A DNA stretch of 64,000 nt from Corythucha ciliata (taxonomy: Eukaryota > Arthropoda > Insecta > Hemiptera > Tingidae), in assembly GCA_038030265.1 (NCBI GenBank), contig CM075937.1, positions 3,720,001 through 3,784,000 on the forward strand. The letters are read 5' to 3'. The notes under the pieces are model-generated. The model had not been told where the DNA came from. It did not search any database and was given only the letters and a program-made list of their open reading frames with translations. The translations under genes were made by a program, and so were the position numbers. Each line of letters opens with the position of its first letter. The first letter of the stretch is position 1. Positions 9,866-21,800 of this stretch are shown here, piece by piece.

Positions 9866-12800
9866 GTATTGCCCTTTGTTCCTAAAGTTTGTCCACGCTT
9901 GTTACCGTTCAGGCTGGTAACAGTGACGTGACTGACTGATTTTTGACCGTATTATATGGATTCTGAGAATGAATTCACAGCCCTGGGACTTCTCTAGGTT
10001 TCCCGGCGTTTTGGCGATGAAAATCACACAAAAAAAGTGTTTTTATGGTCAAAATCGGTAGTTTTCTGGGTGATATGGGTGATTCTGAGGCAAATTTACA
10101 AATTCGGACACCATGGCATGGACCATGGATAATCCCCAGATCGTACGAAAACGTACTGTCTTTTATGGTACCTCGTTGTGATCATTTCATACTGGCTGGA
10201 GACCTAAACGCTAATCTTTTGGGGAATTCGAGTGACAGCCGCAATCTTGTTACTATTATTAATGATTTTGATATGTCACTGGTCCCGTATTCAGCTACTC
10301 ACCACTCGGTGCTGTGGGACAGCTTATTACTTATTGGGGAGAGCGTTGCGGTGACGACGACAATTGCTGGCAGTCTTCTTTTGGCGATTTGTCAGACCAT
10401 GACGCGTTATTTTTCGACATGTTCTTGCCACCGAAGTGTCTTCCTCGGAGCGTTTTTTTATGGCAGAAATATCAAGGGACTCGATAAGAGTAGGCTGGTC
10501 GAGATTCTTTCGACTCAGGATTGGAGCGAGGTCTTGTGCTCGCCTTCGGTCGATGAAAAAGTCGAAATACTCACTGGGCGCCTGTTGAATATTCTCGATG
10601 AACTTGCTCCACTTAGGGTTCGGGCCCATGGACGAGGGGGTGGGCGGGCCACTCCGTGGATGACGCCGGATTTGATAGGCCAAATTAAGCATAGGCAGAA
10701 ACTTAGGACACTCTACAAAAGGCGGAAAATGCCCCTATTTGTGGACCGAATATCAAAGAGTGAGAAATGAGGTGAGCAAGGTGATCAGGAGGGCTAAAAA
10801 TCGATACTTCTGTGACTTGTTCCGGGGGGGCCGAGGGATCCCGTGAAACCTGGCGCCATCTTAGGTCGTTGGGTTTGGGCAGCAAGGCTCCCCGCGACGC
10901 AGGAGCTTTTCCCTGTACTACGGAGGCTCTTAATGAGTATTTCGTATCTGTTGGAGGGGATTCCACTGACTGCATGACTGATACCATACGTAGGATTGAC
11001 ACTATCCCATACGACGACCGCAAATTCTATTTTGACTACGTTTCGCGAGAAGAGATCGTGGATGCCGTCACGTCCGTTAGTTCAGATGTCAGTGGTAGTG
11101 ACGGCTTGCAACTGTCCTATATCAAACTTTGCCTTCCTTGTATTCTAGAGCCATTAGAAGACATATTCAATGCCTCACTTCAGCGGTCTGTCTATCCGGC
11201 GTCGTGGAGGGCTGCCTTGGTTCTGCCCTTGCCGAAGAAGAGAGGTGCTGTCCTGATGGAGGATTTTCGCCCAATTTCGTTACTTTGTTCCTTGGCGAAG
11301 GCTCTTGAGAAGTGCGTTTATGTTCAAATGTCTAAATTTCTGGAATCAGCGGGAGTGATTGACCAGTATCAAAGTGGTTTTCGTGCGCACCATGGAATCC
11401 AAACGGCTCTGCTGAAAATGACGTCCGACGTCGTTGGGGCAATTGACGATTACAGCGCTGGTTCAACTTGATTTTAGTCGAGCTTTCGACAGGGTTAACC
11501 ATGGTAAGCTTTTGATGAAGTTTGCTGACCTTGGACTCTCTCGAATGTGTGCGTTTGGTTTCTTTCGTACTTGGTTGATCGCAGTCAGGCTGTCATTTCC
11601 CCTTTGGATCGCTCCTTGTCGTCGTTCTTGCCTGTTGGGAGTGGCGTTCCGCAGGGGTCGGTTTTGGGGCCGCTTCTGTTTTCGGTGTATGAGTATGATC
11701 TGCCCTCAAATATTAGGCATTCGAAATACCACATGTACGCAGACGATGTGAAGCTATACTATTCTTTTGAGCCCCATCTAATTAACGATGCTGTTAGCAG
11801 GCTGAATACTGACGTGTCTTCCGTCCTTGAACGGGCGATAAGTAATGACCTTATTATAAATAAACAAAAGACGCAGGCTATTTTGTTCGGGACTCGTTAT
11901 TTTTTGTCGGCATTGTCGGAGGGAGATATTGGTTCCATGGGCAACAAGCGTGACTACCCTTGGTGTAACTCTTAATCAGGGTCTTTCCTGGGATTTGCAC
12001 GTCTCATCTGTTATTATTATTATTATTCAGTGGGCCCGCACCCGGCCTAGCCGAGCCCGAAGCGCTTAAGCCGTTACCGGCTCATACGCCATGCCCTTAG
12101 GGTCGGACTCGGAAAAGCCTAATGCGGGTCCGCAAACCTATCTACGGCATTCACAAACTGAAGGACTCGGACCCCCTCGGCCCTCGAGAATGTGATGCCT
12201 GGCAACCTATCTGTCCCGAAAATGCGGAAACGAGTAGCCGCATACCTCTCACACTCCCCTACAAAGTGCATAGCCGATTCCTCTTCCAACTCGCAGCCCC
12301 GACACATTGGGTCTGCCACCATTCCCATTGTGTGGAGGTGCTTACGTAGCGCATAGTGGCCTGTAAACATCCCCACAACTCTCCGCATGCTGCCTCTACT
12401 TAGTGATAGCAGCCACATCGTCGCCTCCCTGTCCCATTCCCGAATGCAAGCCCTCGCTTGCCGACAGGCTGATAGGCTATTCCAACTCCTGGCGGCCTCC
12501 CTATCCGCCCAATCATTTATCTGGGCTCTCCCACTGTCTTGGAGACCGCAATAGTCGGCTCAGGTCCCCATACTTCCTTATTTGCCCCCTGTTTCGCCAT
12601 TTCATCAGCTTTCTCATTCCCCTCATATCCCCTGTGTCCAGGGATCCACGCGAGGGTCACTTCATTACCCATTCCCTGCAGTCTTGTGATGGCCCGCCGA
12701 CAGTCCGCCACCAAGGCCGACTCCACCACCGTCCTGGTTACCGCCCCCAGGGCTGCGCGGCTGTCCGCGTAGATCACCACTTCCCTGAACATCACATGCT

Positions 12801-15800
12801 TCCTAATTAGCTCCAGGACACAGTCATTTATCGCCACGACCTCTGCCTAAAAAACCGTTGCCAACTTTCCTAGGGGCCTACAGTTCCCACCTTCAAACTC
12901 CGGTATCCAGAACCCAGATCCTGTCATCCCCGATTCCAACTTAGACCCATCCGTGAAGCAATTCATGGTTCCCTCTTGCACCCTGAATTCCTCTCTCGTA
13001 CTAACTCGAATCCGTATCTTCCTTACCAAGTCCAATCGCTTCACGGTTTTGTCACTCCTCATCTGGGTGGCAGGCACCACCGCTGGAGCTCCGTCGCTAC
13101 TTCCCTGTGTCCCAAATCTCTCCCCCTAACCGCCCATTTCCCATGGACTTGCAACCCATAACATGTTTCCATTGCGCGCATCTTGACCTCCAAATATAGG
13201 GGTCGCAACCGAAGCAACATTTCCATCGCTGCCGTTGGAGTCGTACTGAAGGCCCCCAGAGCCGCCAGACAGGCCAGACGCTGGACCCTGCCGAGCAACT
13301 CCCGCCCCCAGGACCACTCCACCGCTTTCCACCAAGCCAAAGCGCCATACAATATTCTGGGCCTAATTATACCTGTGTATAGCCACAGCATCCGTTGGGG
13401 TTTAAGCCCCAGGTACTCCCCACTACTCGCCTATATTGATGAAATGTCCTTACCGCTCGTTTACACACATTGTCCACGTGGGTCCTCCACGACAGTTTAC
13501 CGTTCAGGGTCACCCCCAAATATTTAGCTTCTGACACCCTTTCTATTTCTCTTCCGTCATCCTAATTGGCCCCCACCCTGCCAAGCTCCTCTTCTTCGTA
13601 AAGAGTATAAGCTTGGCTTTTTCCGGGTTTACCGCAAGTCCTCTGCCTGCACACCAGTTATTCATTACGTGAACCGCCTGATTCATGAGACCACACAAGG
13701 TGCTCAAGTCCTTCCCCCTCACCAATATCACCCCATCATCCGCAAAGAACTGACAATAAATACCCTCTCTCTCCAAAACTCGTATGAGCCCCTCTATGAC
13801 CAAACACCAGAGCAGGGGAGAAGTGCAGGAGCCTTGAGGGGTTCCCCTCTCAGCTTTCACCACCCACTTCCACGCCCCCCAGCTCCGCCACCACCCATCT
13901 ATTCTGCAGCATTACCTCCACGAACTCTATCAACACATTGTTCACCCCGAACTCTCTCAACGTCTCTATCATACACTTCCTGGAGACATTATTGAATGCC
14001 CCCTCTATATCTACGAATAACCCCAAGCAGTACTCCTTACAGGTCAAACTATCCTCCACCCTCGAAAGTAGCGCATGCAGCGCCGTATCCGTCGACCTCC
14101 CCGCATTATATGCATGTTGATGCTCATGCAACCCTCTCCTAGCAAGCACTTCCTGCCGGATATACAAATCTATGACTCGCTCCATTACTCTTAAGCCTAC
14201 ACAATTAATACTTATAGGCCTAAAATCCGCCGCGCGGTTACATGCTCTTCCACCACCTTTAGGTAAAAATTTCACTCTTACCTACCCTCGTCCATGCCGT
14301 GGGGATTTCCCCCCTTACTAAGCAGTTCACCATCAGTCGACGAAGACTTTCTTTCGCCCTCTCATTTGCTTTCTGGATGACGATCGGGTATATTCCGTCA
14401 TGCCCCGCCGCCTTGTAAGCTCCCAACGTCGCCAGCGCCCATCTGAAGCGTTCCCCTGTGCAGATCAGTTCGCTCTGTGCCCTCCGACTTCCGTCTAAGT
14501 CACGCACGTCAGTCTCAACCGCAGTCATCTGCCTCTCCTCACACCCTGGAAAATGAGTGCTTAGCATATGATCCAAAATCCCCTTATTGGTCACTATCAC
14601 TTCACCTGTCGGCAGCGTGATTGATCCCAGCTGCCATTCCACTTCATCTCTGATGACCTTGCTCAGTCTTGCCGTTTCCTTCGCCGATTCCACTTCTTCG
14701 CAGAATTTCCTCCACGCCGTCCTGTTCGTTCTCCGGACGTAGGCCTTTCTGGCTTCATTATACTGCTGCCAATCCACCCCAACCTTCGTCAACCTAGCTC
14801 TATTAAAGTTAGACCTCACTTTTTTACGCTGCTCCCTGAGCTGGGAGTTCCACCACGGCGCACCCGTTCCGCGAATGCGTCGGGCCGGACAGGCTTCCTC
14901 AAACGCTTTTTTCAACGATCTAGTCAACTTGCTTTCTTGAAGTTCGACGCTATCCTCCTGCAGCTCCTGCTCCCCAGCTTGTTGTTGCTGTAGCTTCCTC
15001 TCGAATTTATCCCAGTCCGCTCGCCTGGGGTTTCTAACCGGCTTCACCGCCAACGGCTTCGCCCCAACCTCGAATCTAATTGGCCTGTGATCAGAGGAAA
15101 TATCATTACACACCCTCCATCCAGTTATCACGCCTCTCGTCCCCCCCCCCCAGAGCAGAATGTGGCGTCAATCACCTCACTCCGGCTCCGAGTCACGAAC
15201 GTGGGCATGTTTCCAATATTCATAATTACAAAATTCAGCCTTACCAGGTCTTCCAGAAGCTCCTCACCTGCCCTATTCGTATCTGTCGAACCCCATGCTA
15301 CGTTATGGGCATTCAAGTCCGCCCCGACGATCAATATCGCCGCCTCCCGGACACAGATCTCCATCAGTCTTTCCAGCTCTTCCGGGATCTCCGTCCTTCC
15401 GTCGTAGGCCCTATACCAGGAAGCTACATAAACAGTCTTATGTGCCCCCCCTCGCATTTCAATATTTATACTTGCCACTGCCAAGTCCGGCGTTGAGTAC
15501 CCACTTACCCTCACCGGCTGCAACATGCCCTCACCCTTTCCAGTCCCTCCGTTGCGTGAATAACCTCATAGTTCCGATTCCGGAGCCCTCGCACCCTCCC
15601 CTTAAAGAGATATGGATCCTGAAACAACCTCACCTGGAACTCCAAACCAGCCTCCAGCACCGCAACATCCGCCGTCGCAGTTCTGCTGTGCTGCAAATTA
15701 GCCTGAAGCACCTTCATATCCTACTTTCTCTCCGTTCCCCTCGCGCCATCCGGCCCTCCACCTACTTCCCTGTGCCCCCTGCTGTTTTATCAGGGACTTC

Positions 15801-18800
15801 TCCAAGTCGGTGACCAGGACCGCTGGCCTGATCACCTGTTTTTGCCAATTGAGTTGGCCGTCATGTCCAACCACCCCCTCCATCGGCGGAACCACCCCAC
15901 TGGGCCCTGCCTGATCCTTTGGAAGGATCGCATCGCCCTCAATCTCCATAGCCGCGTCGTGGGGTTCATTGTTCCCCCCTCCACTAGCAACTCATCATCC
16001 TCCCCTCACCTTCTCTTGGAAAGCACCCAAAACCTTACCCTCGTAAACTCCACCCCCAAATGGCCCACCTTCCTGACAATCTCCGCGTCCTTATCGGGCA
16101 CCTCGATCGTCAGCTCAGTTGACACGCCATTCGGGTCTCTACGAAATCCTACTAACTGCCACGACCCTATGTCGAGGCCCAGATCCTGGTTAACCAGTTT
16201 CATGAACCTCAATACTTTCTCTTTTGCCTGCCTCATACCCGTGACAACGCCCCTAATCCTAGTCGGCGTCGGTATGTCACTCAGTACGCATACATTCAAC
16301 CCCCTCTGCCTGCCCGGTTCTTTTAGGCACTCTACAAATCTCCTCGCCGACTCAACGTCCCCACAGGTAAACAAGTTAATCTTGCTATCCTCCACTAGCC
16401 CCGAATCCATAAATCGGCTTACCCCACATTCACTGTCCAACATGTCCTCCATGGCAAAGTCTCTCAGCTCCAACGCCTCGTCCACTTCAAACGGCGCCTC
16501 ATCCACCTTCCTGATCGCGACCCGCGCTTGTATGGGCACTTTTTCTCTCTTTTCGCCTGGCTCACTGGCTTGAGTTTGCGATACCGCCCCCACCTCTTCC
16601 CTGACCCTTTTTGTGGGTCCCTTCAGTCTCATCTGTTTGTAGAAATGTTTTCCGGATTCTTGGTCAGCTTTCTTCGATTAAAGATTCCTTACCGATTGCA
16701 GTCAGAAAGTTGCTTGTTCGGTCCCTGGTGTTCCCGCATTTTGATTATTGCTCTGCTGTCTTCAATGGGTTAAGTGCGGAGCAGGATTCCTAGGCTGGAA
16801 CGAGCACTCAACTCGTGTGTCAGATTTGTATTCGACCTTCCCTACGTTGCTCACGTTTCTGAGTTTTACACGCGGTTGAAGTGGCTGAGGGTACGGTCCC
16901 GTCGTAGGTACTTGCAGGCAAGCTTTCTGTATAAACTGTTTAACATCCGCAAACCATCTTATCTTTTGGAGTTATTCAAGACCCGAGGACGCGTCAGTAT
17001 GAGAAGAACGAGAGATTGCCCGGGTGACTTGGTCATGCCAACGCATAGAACGGCTGTGGCGGACAAGTCATTTGTGTGTTCTTCGGTCAGGTTGTGGAAC
17101 AGCATCCCTCGGGATATAAGGTCGCTTCGGGATTTTTCAGTTTTTAAAAACAAATTTTTCGAGCTTTTCCTTAATTTACAAGAGTCTCATAATGCAGCTT
17201 TATAGGTTTGTCCGACATTTGTGATAATGGTTCGATTTATGAGCGGAGTATCGGTTTTCAACACGAATGCTTTGGTTTAAATTTAAACCATGGCATGGGT
17301 CATGGATAATCCCCAGATCGAGTCCAAGTGTGTCTTTCTACGGTAGATTGTCAGTTTTTTAGGGGGGGGGGGAGGGCTGACCATCTGAGTCAACTGGTGT
17401 CTCAGCAGCTTACAAGGTCAGGGGGTGGAGAAACGGGTCTCAAAGCTGTGACGGGTGTCAACAGAACACAAAGTGGCACTGTCGTCGCTAGGAGACAGTG
17501 GCACGAGCGTATCGATCGCCGTGGCATGTATTCCTCGTACTGATTATTTGACCGTTTCCGGTTCTTTAGAGTACCCGGCAACCACATAACATGTTTTAGG
17601 GTCAAAATAGTAGTTAGTATTTTAAAAGAAAAATCGTCAGCCCCCCCCCCCCCCCAGGGCCAAATTCATGGTTCCTGGGAATAGTTTAGCCAACCTAATC
17701 ACATTTCGGGGAATGAATTCCCCTAGCCGGCTAAATTTCCCTTAATTCCCGTCCAAAATGGAGTAACATGTTAGCCCAAAAACGGTTGCATTTGTTTTTG
17801 TTTTGTTCATTCTTTTTTAGGGTTAAAATGCGCCAAGCAATCAACTTGTAGGGGGCTGACTTTCCAGTTTCCTCATTGAACAGTCAATTTATGGGGTAAA
17901 ATGTTTATTTTCCACGTCACTTTGTCACTTTCTTGGATGAAATTGACAGTTTCGCGCAGTCGGCACGTTCAAAAACGAAATTTCGTAGCGCTGACTCTGG
18001 GTGCAATCGAACAATTTCGACGGTCATTGCCGATTTCCTTCCTTTTGCTCTCTTTCTCTTTAGATCTCTTTAGTCCTCTCTAAGACCGGGGGGAAACGAG
18101 TGGTTCCGGCCTCTCGTTTTTACGTGAGGGCGCAAAGCCAGTCAAAGACCTCTTTACAAGACACCACCATAGGGTATGGGCTTACCATCCACCTTCTGTC
18201 CCAAACGTCCGTTGGCTTAATATACCGGTTTAGATCCTAAAAAAATAAATGGTTTTGGCAGAATTGGTTTTTTACTTCCATGTTTCCTACGGGAATGGAA
18301 GTACGGTGTTCGTGAAAAAAATCAAGTCCGAGCTGACCTGACATTCATATTGTACAACCTCAGAAAAGTTGAAAAAAGTGGTTTTTGGCATGCCGTCGGT
18401 CTGTCGTCTTTTTTTCGACAAATTGCATGAAAATGAAAACCTAGCTATTTCTTGGTGTGAAAAGCACAAATCTGGCCTTTGTTTTGAGAAAAAATTATTT
18501 ATCGGGTATGTTCTTCCCGTACCGAAATAGCGTTTTTAAACATAACTTGAAAATAAGTGATTCCAAAATTTTTTGAATATTTTTTTCGTATTCCTCGTGA
18601 AATTTCCTTGCGAATTGACAACAATATTGCCGAAAATGCAACTTTTTTTTTTGTAGCCAAAATCGTCCTTTTTAGCGCAAAAGGACCAGTAGCACAAAAT
18701 GACGGTTGAAATTGCAAAAAAGGGCCGCGAGAGCCCCTTTGTATCTTAATTGCAAATATTTGTATCCGAAAAAACTTATATTAAGAGAAAATTGTGGGAG

Positions 18801-21800
18801 GAGTAGGATTTGGCGTGACTACATCAAAAATTATTTGCCACAGAATTACAGCCAGGTCAAGTTAGCGATCTTGTTCCTAGCCATCTTTTTCAGAGAAGAT
18901 AGCGATCCTTATCAGCGATCTTTTTGTCCGTCAACAATAGAGGGGGTGGGTAGAGTGAAGGGAAGGAAGGACGTACACAAAGTTGTATTGATGATTCAGG
19001 AATTGTGTGGAGGACCACACGACACTTCCATGTTCCCGTTTTTGGCGTTCATCAATAATGCATTCAAAAAAATAAATAAATAAATAAACAAGAAAACTTC
19101 CACGGCCGTATCAATTTTTTCAGTGCTTCGATCCCTCCGATTTCATGCTGGTTAAAGGTTAGCATGGGCGTGTTAGTCGAAAAATGCGAAATAAAACTCG
19201 AGCGCCCATGTTACCGTTTAACCAGCATGAAATTGGAGGGGTCGAGCACTGAAAAAATTGATACTGCCATGGAAGTTTTCTTGTTTATTATTATTATTTG
19301 TAATGCATTATTGATGAACGCCAAAAACGGGAACATGGAAGTACCGTGTGGTCCTCCACACAATCCCTGAATCATCAATCACGCAGTCTTCATTCCTCAA
19401 ACACCAAATTTCCATAACCCTATATTGAATAACGAAACCAGCAAAATTGTTTTTTTAGCCACATCGATTTTTGTGACGTTCCTTGAGCTAACCCCCCCCC
19501 CCTCAATTATTGGATTTTCCCATCCCAAAACTCTGGAAAAATTTGACCGAGCAGACATCCCATGGCTCCAACCTTACGACATTTGGGATTTTCAAGAGCC
19601 AAAACTGAATGAGGAAGTAACATTGAGGAAGTCATTTTCGAAAGAAAATGACTAAATATGACCAGGAATTAAATATTAGTGCGTAAATGACTGATTTCGA
19701 TTTATAGCGAAATAATAAAACTTGCCAATTTTTTTTTTTTTTTACCTTAAACGGCCGGTCTTTGACTCGTGACGTAGTTAAGGGGTTGTGACCCCTCCCA
19801 CCCCTACTCATCAATGCTGTTATTATGTCTTGCCCCTTCTTGTCCTTCCCATTCTCTTAAGCCCTGTTGTAGGAGGTCCTAATCCTTCCCCGAAGAGCTC
19901 ACAGGCTGCCGTGTCTGGCAGTAGGCCTGCCCCCACCAACGTCTGGGTGGTGATGTTCGTCTGGGGGCTGCCGGTTGGGCAGCGTAGGGTGATCAAGGTG
20001 GGCCCTCGGACGCTGTAGAGCCATCCGTTGTTGGTAGCGATGAGCTGGGGTGACGGCAGATAGGTCGTCAGTTCCGTGTCGCAATAGTGTTCCTTGCCCT
20101 CCCAGAGCGCTGAGATGCACGTGGGTTGGGAGAAGGCGTAGGTGGGCATCGCGAAGGGGCAGATGGTTCCCATCGTGGTGGAGCGGCAAGTCCTCCACTC
20201 GGCCGTTGTCAGGGTCGCGTATCGTTGGCGATCCCTGCGGATGAGCAGGTGACTGCCCTGGGGCCGCCACGTTAACCACCCCTTCATGGTGTCGTCGTAT
20301 ATCGGTATCGTGTGTAGTTTTTGGTGGTTATACCAGGCGGTCTGGGAGGCCGTGGGGAGGTGAATGTATATTAAGATCCGCGAGGGGGTTGCGGCGGCTT
20401 GGACCCTGCTCGTCCAGTACGCTGCCGGGGCTGTTTCCTCGGTTGGTGCCTTCTGGTAGGTGTCTGGTGACGTTGAGAAGGACCTCCAGCATTTGGGCTG
20501 TTGGTATGATATCGGTGGTGAGCTGTCCAGCGGCCACTCCATTGAGTCCCGCGTGTAGCCGTGCCACTGCCCTAACGGACTCTTCCGCCAGATGGTTGAA
20601 GTAGTTGATTAGGGACTGCACGTGGAGGAAGTGTCGTATGCTGGCTAATTCGTCGGTCATGTTGTTTATGGTGCCGGCGAATGACTGCAGGGCGTTTTGT
20701 GTTCGTACCATGTGTTCGTGGAAGGTGCTGGTGAGGCTTTCCACGTTGTCTTCCAGTCCCGCGACGATGCTTAGTTGGGCTTGAGTATCGTGGAGAGCCC
20801 CTTCCAGGTCTCCCATGGTTTGTAGCCGTTCGTTTATAGCGTCCACGTCATCAGCGTCAGCGGTGCCGAACAGAAATTTTAGGGCTGTCCCCCCCAAGTT
20901 AATTAGACCTCTGCGTGTACGTTGGTGGGGGAGCAGTTTGGATAGTTGGTCCAGGTCGCCCGTGAGCCTCGCGATGGTTCGGTTTAGCTGGGTTATTCGT
21001 GGTGCTAGTTCGGGCCACTCCTCGCCTAGTCCAGCGTCTGTGGTGCTGAGGGCTGCCGTGAGATTGCGCCAGGCGTTACGGAGTCGGCCCGCTTGGACTT
21101 GGATGCCCCGTAGGTCATAGTGGAGCACCACGGTCCACTGCGTTCCCGTTAGGACCACGTCGTCTATCTTCTCGAAGACGACTCCCAGATTGTACGTCTG
21201 ACTGCCGCTGGCCGTTAGGTGGGCGAGGGCAAATATTAGTCCTGCAACATTCATTCTAGCGGGGCGATTTATTAGTAGTTTATTATTTATTTCTTATTAA
21301 AATATATATATATTAGCATCAACAGGCGGTTATTAGGTTATTATTATTATTATTACCACCACCACTACTATTATTATTATAATTTTGGGATTATCAGTAT
21401 TGTTATTGTCCCGCGAGTTTCTGGTAATCCACCCTCGGGGCTCTGTTTGATCTAGTGGGAGGTTGGTCGATTGAGTGGGGAGGTTTTTGATGGGCATAGG
21501 GGTTCGGGGTTGTGAGTTTTTTGGTGATTGGCAGCGATGTCCTGTTGCTGTTGGTGGAGGTTGGGAAGAGGCCGTCAGTTAGTGTTGGTGTGGTGGGAGA
21601 TTCGTGGGTGGCGGTGTGTTTTATTGTTTTTCTCGGGGTAAAGGGCTTGACACGGTTGATGTGGACGAGTCGTTCCCTCCTGCGAGCCATAATTTTGATT
21701 CCACTTCTGACACCAGTTTGTAACGGGGGGGCTTTTTGGGACCGTTACAGGGGAGACAGGACAAATTAAAGAAATCACGAGTCACACTCTAAACTTTATT

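Larger units (their letters stand above)
12013..16625 (-). mobile_element. LINE D with RNase H, nested in LINE C
   Basis: A 4.6-kb LINE on the minus strand, flanked by the 12-mer GTCTCATCTGTT at 12001-12012 and 16626-16637, and ending 3' in an (AAT)n tail (12013-12028). It holds ORF1, endonuclease, RT, an RNase H domain and a C-terminal Cys/His motif, a layout found in the I superfamily (I, LOA, Outcast and relatives). Several frames are shifted, for example at a long C-run near 15140-15150. The copy is almost full length. Confidence 0.88.
10144..17286 (+). mobile_element. LINE C, 5'-truncated, hosting LINE D
   Basis: A non-LTR retrotransposon on the plus strand. It starts inside the endonuclease ([10 protein letters not shown]) and runs through RT to a C-terminal domain and a short 3' end. 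It is flanked by a 34-bp imperfect direct repeat (10110-10143 and 17287-17320, two mismatches), read as its target-site duplication. LINE D (12013-16625) interrupts it between RT and the C-terminal part. The arginine-rich C-terminus with VRLWNSIP is typical of CR1/Jockey-group elements. Confidence 0.82.
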
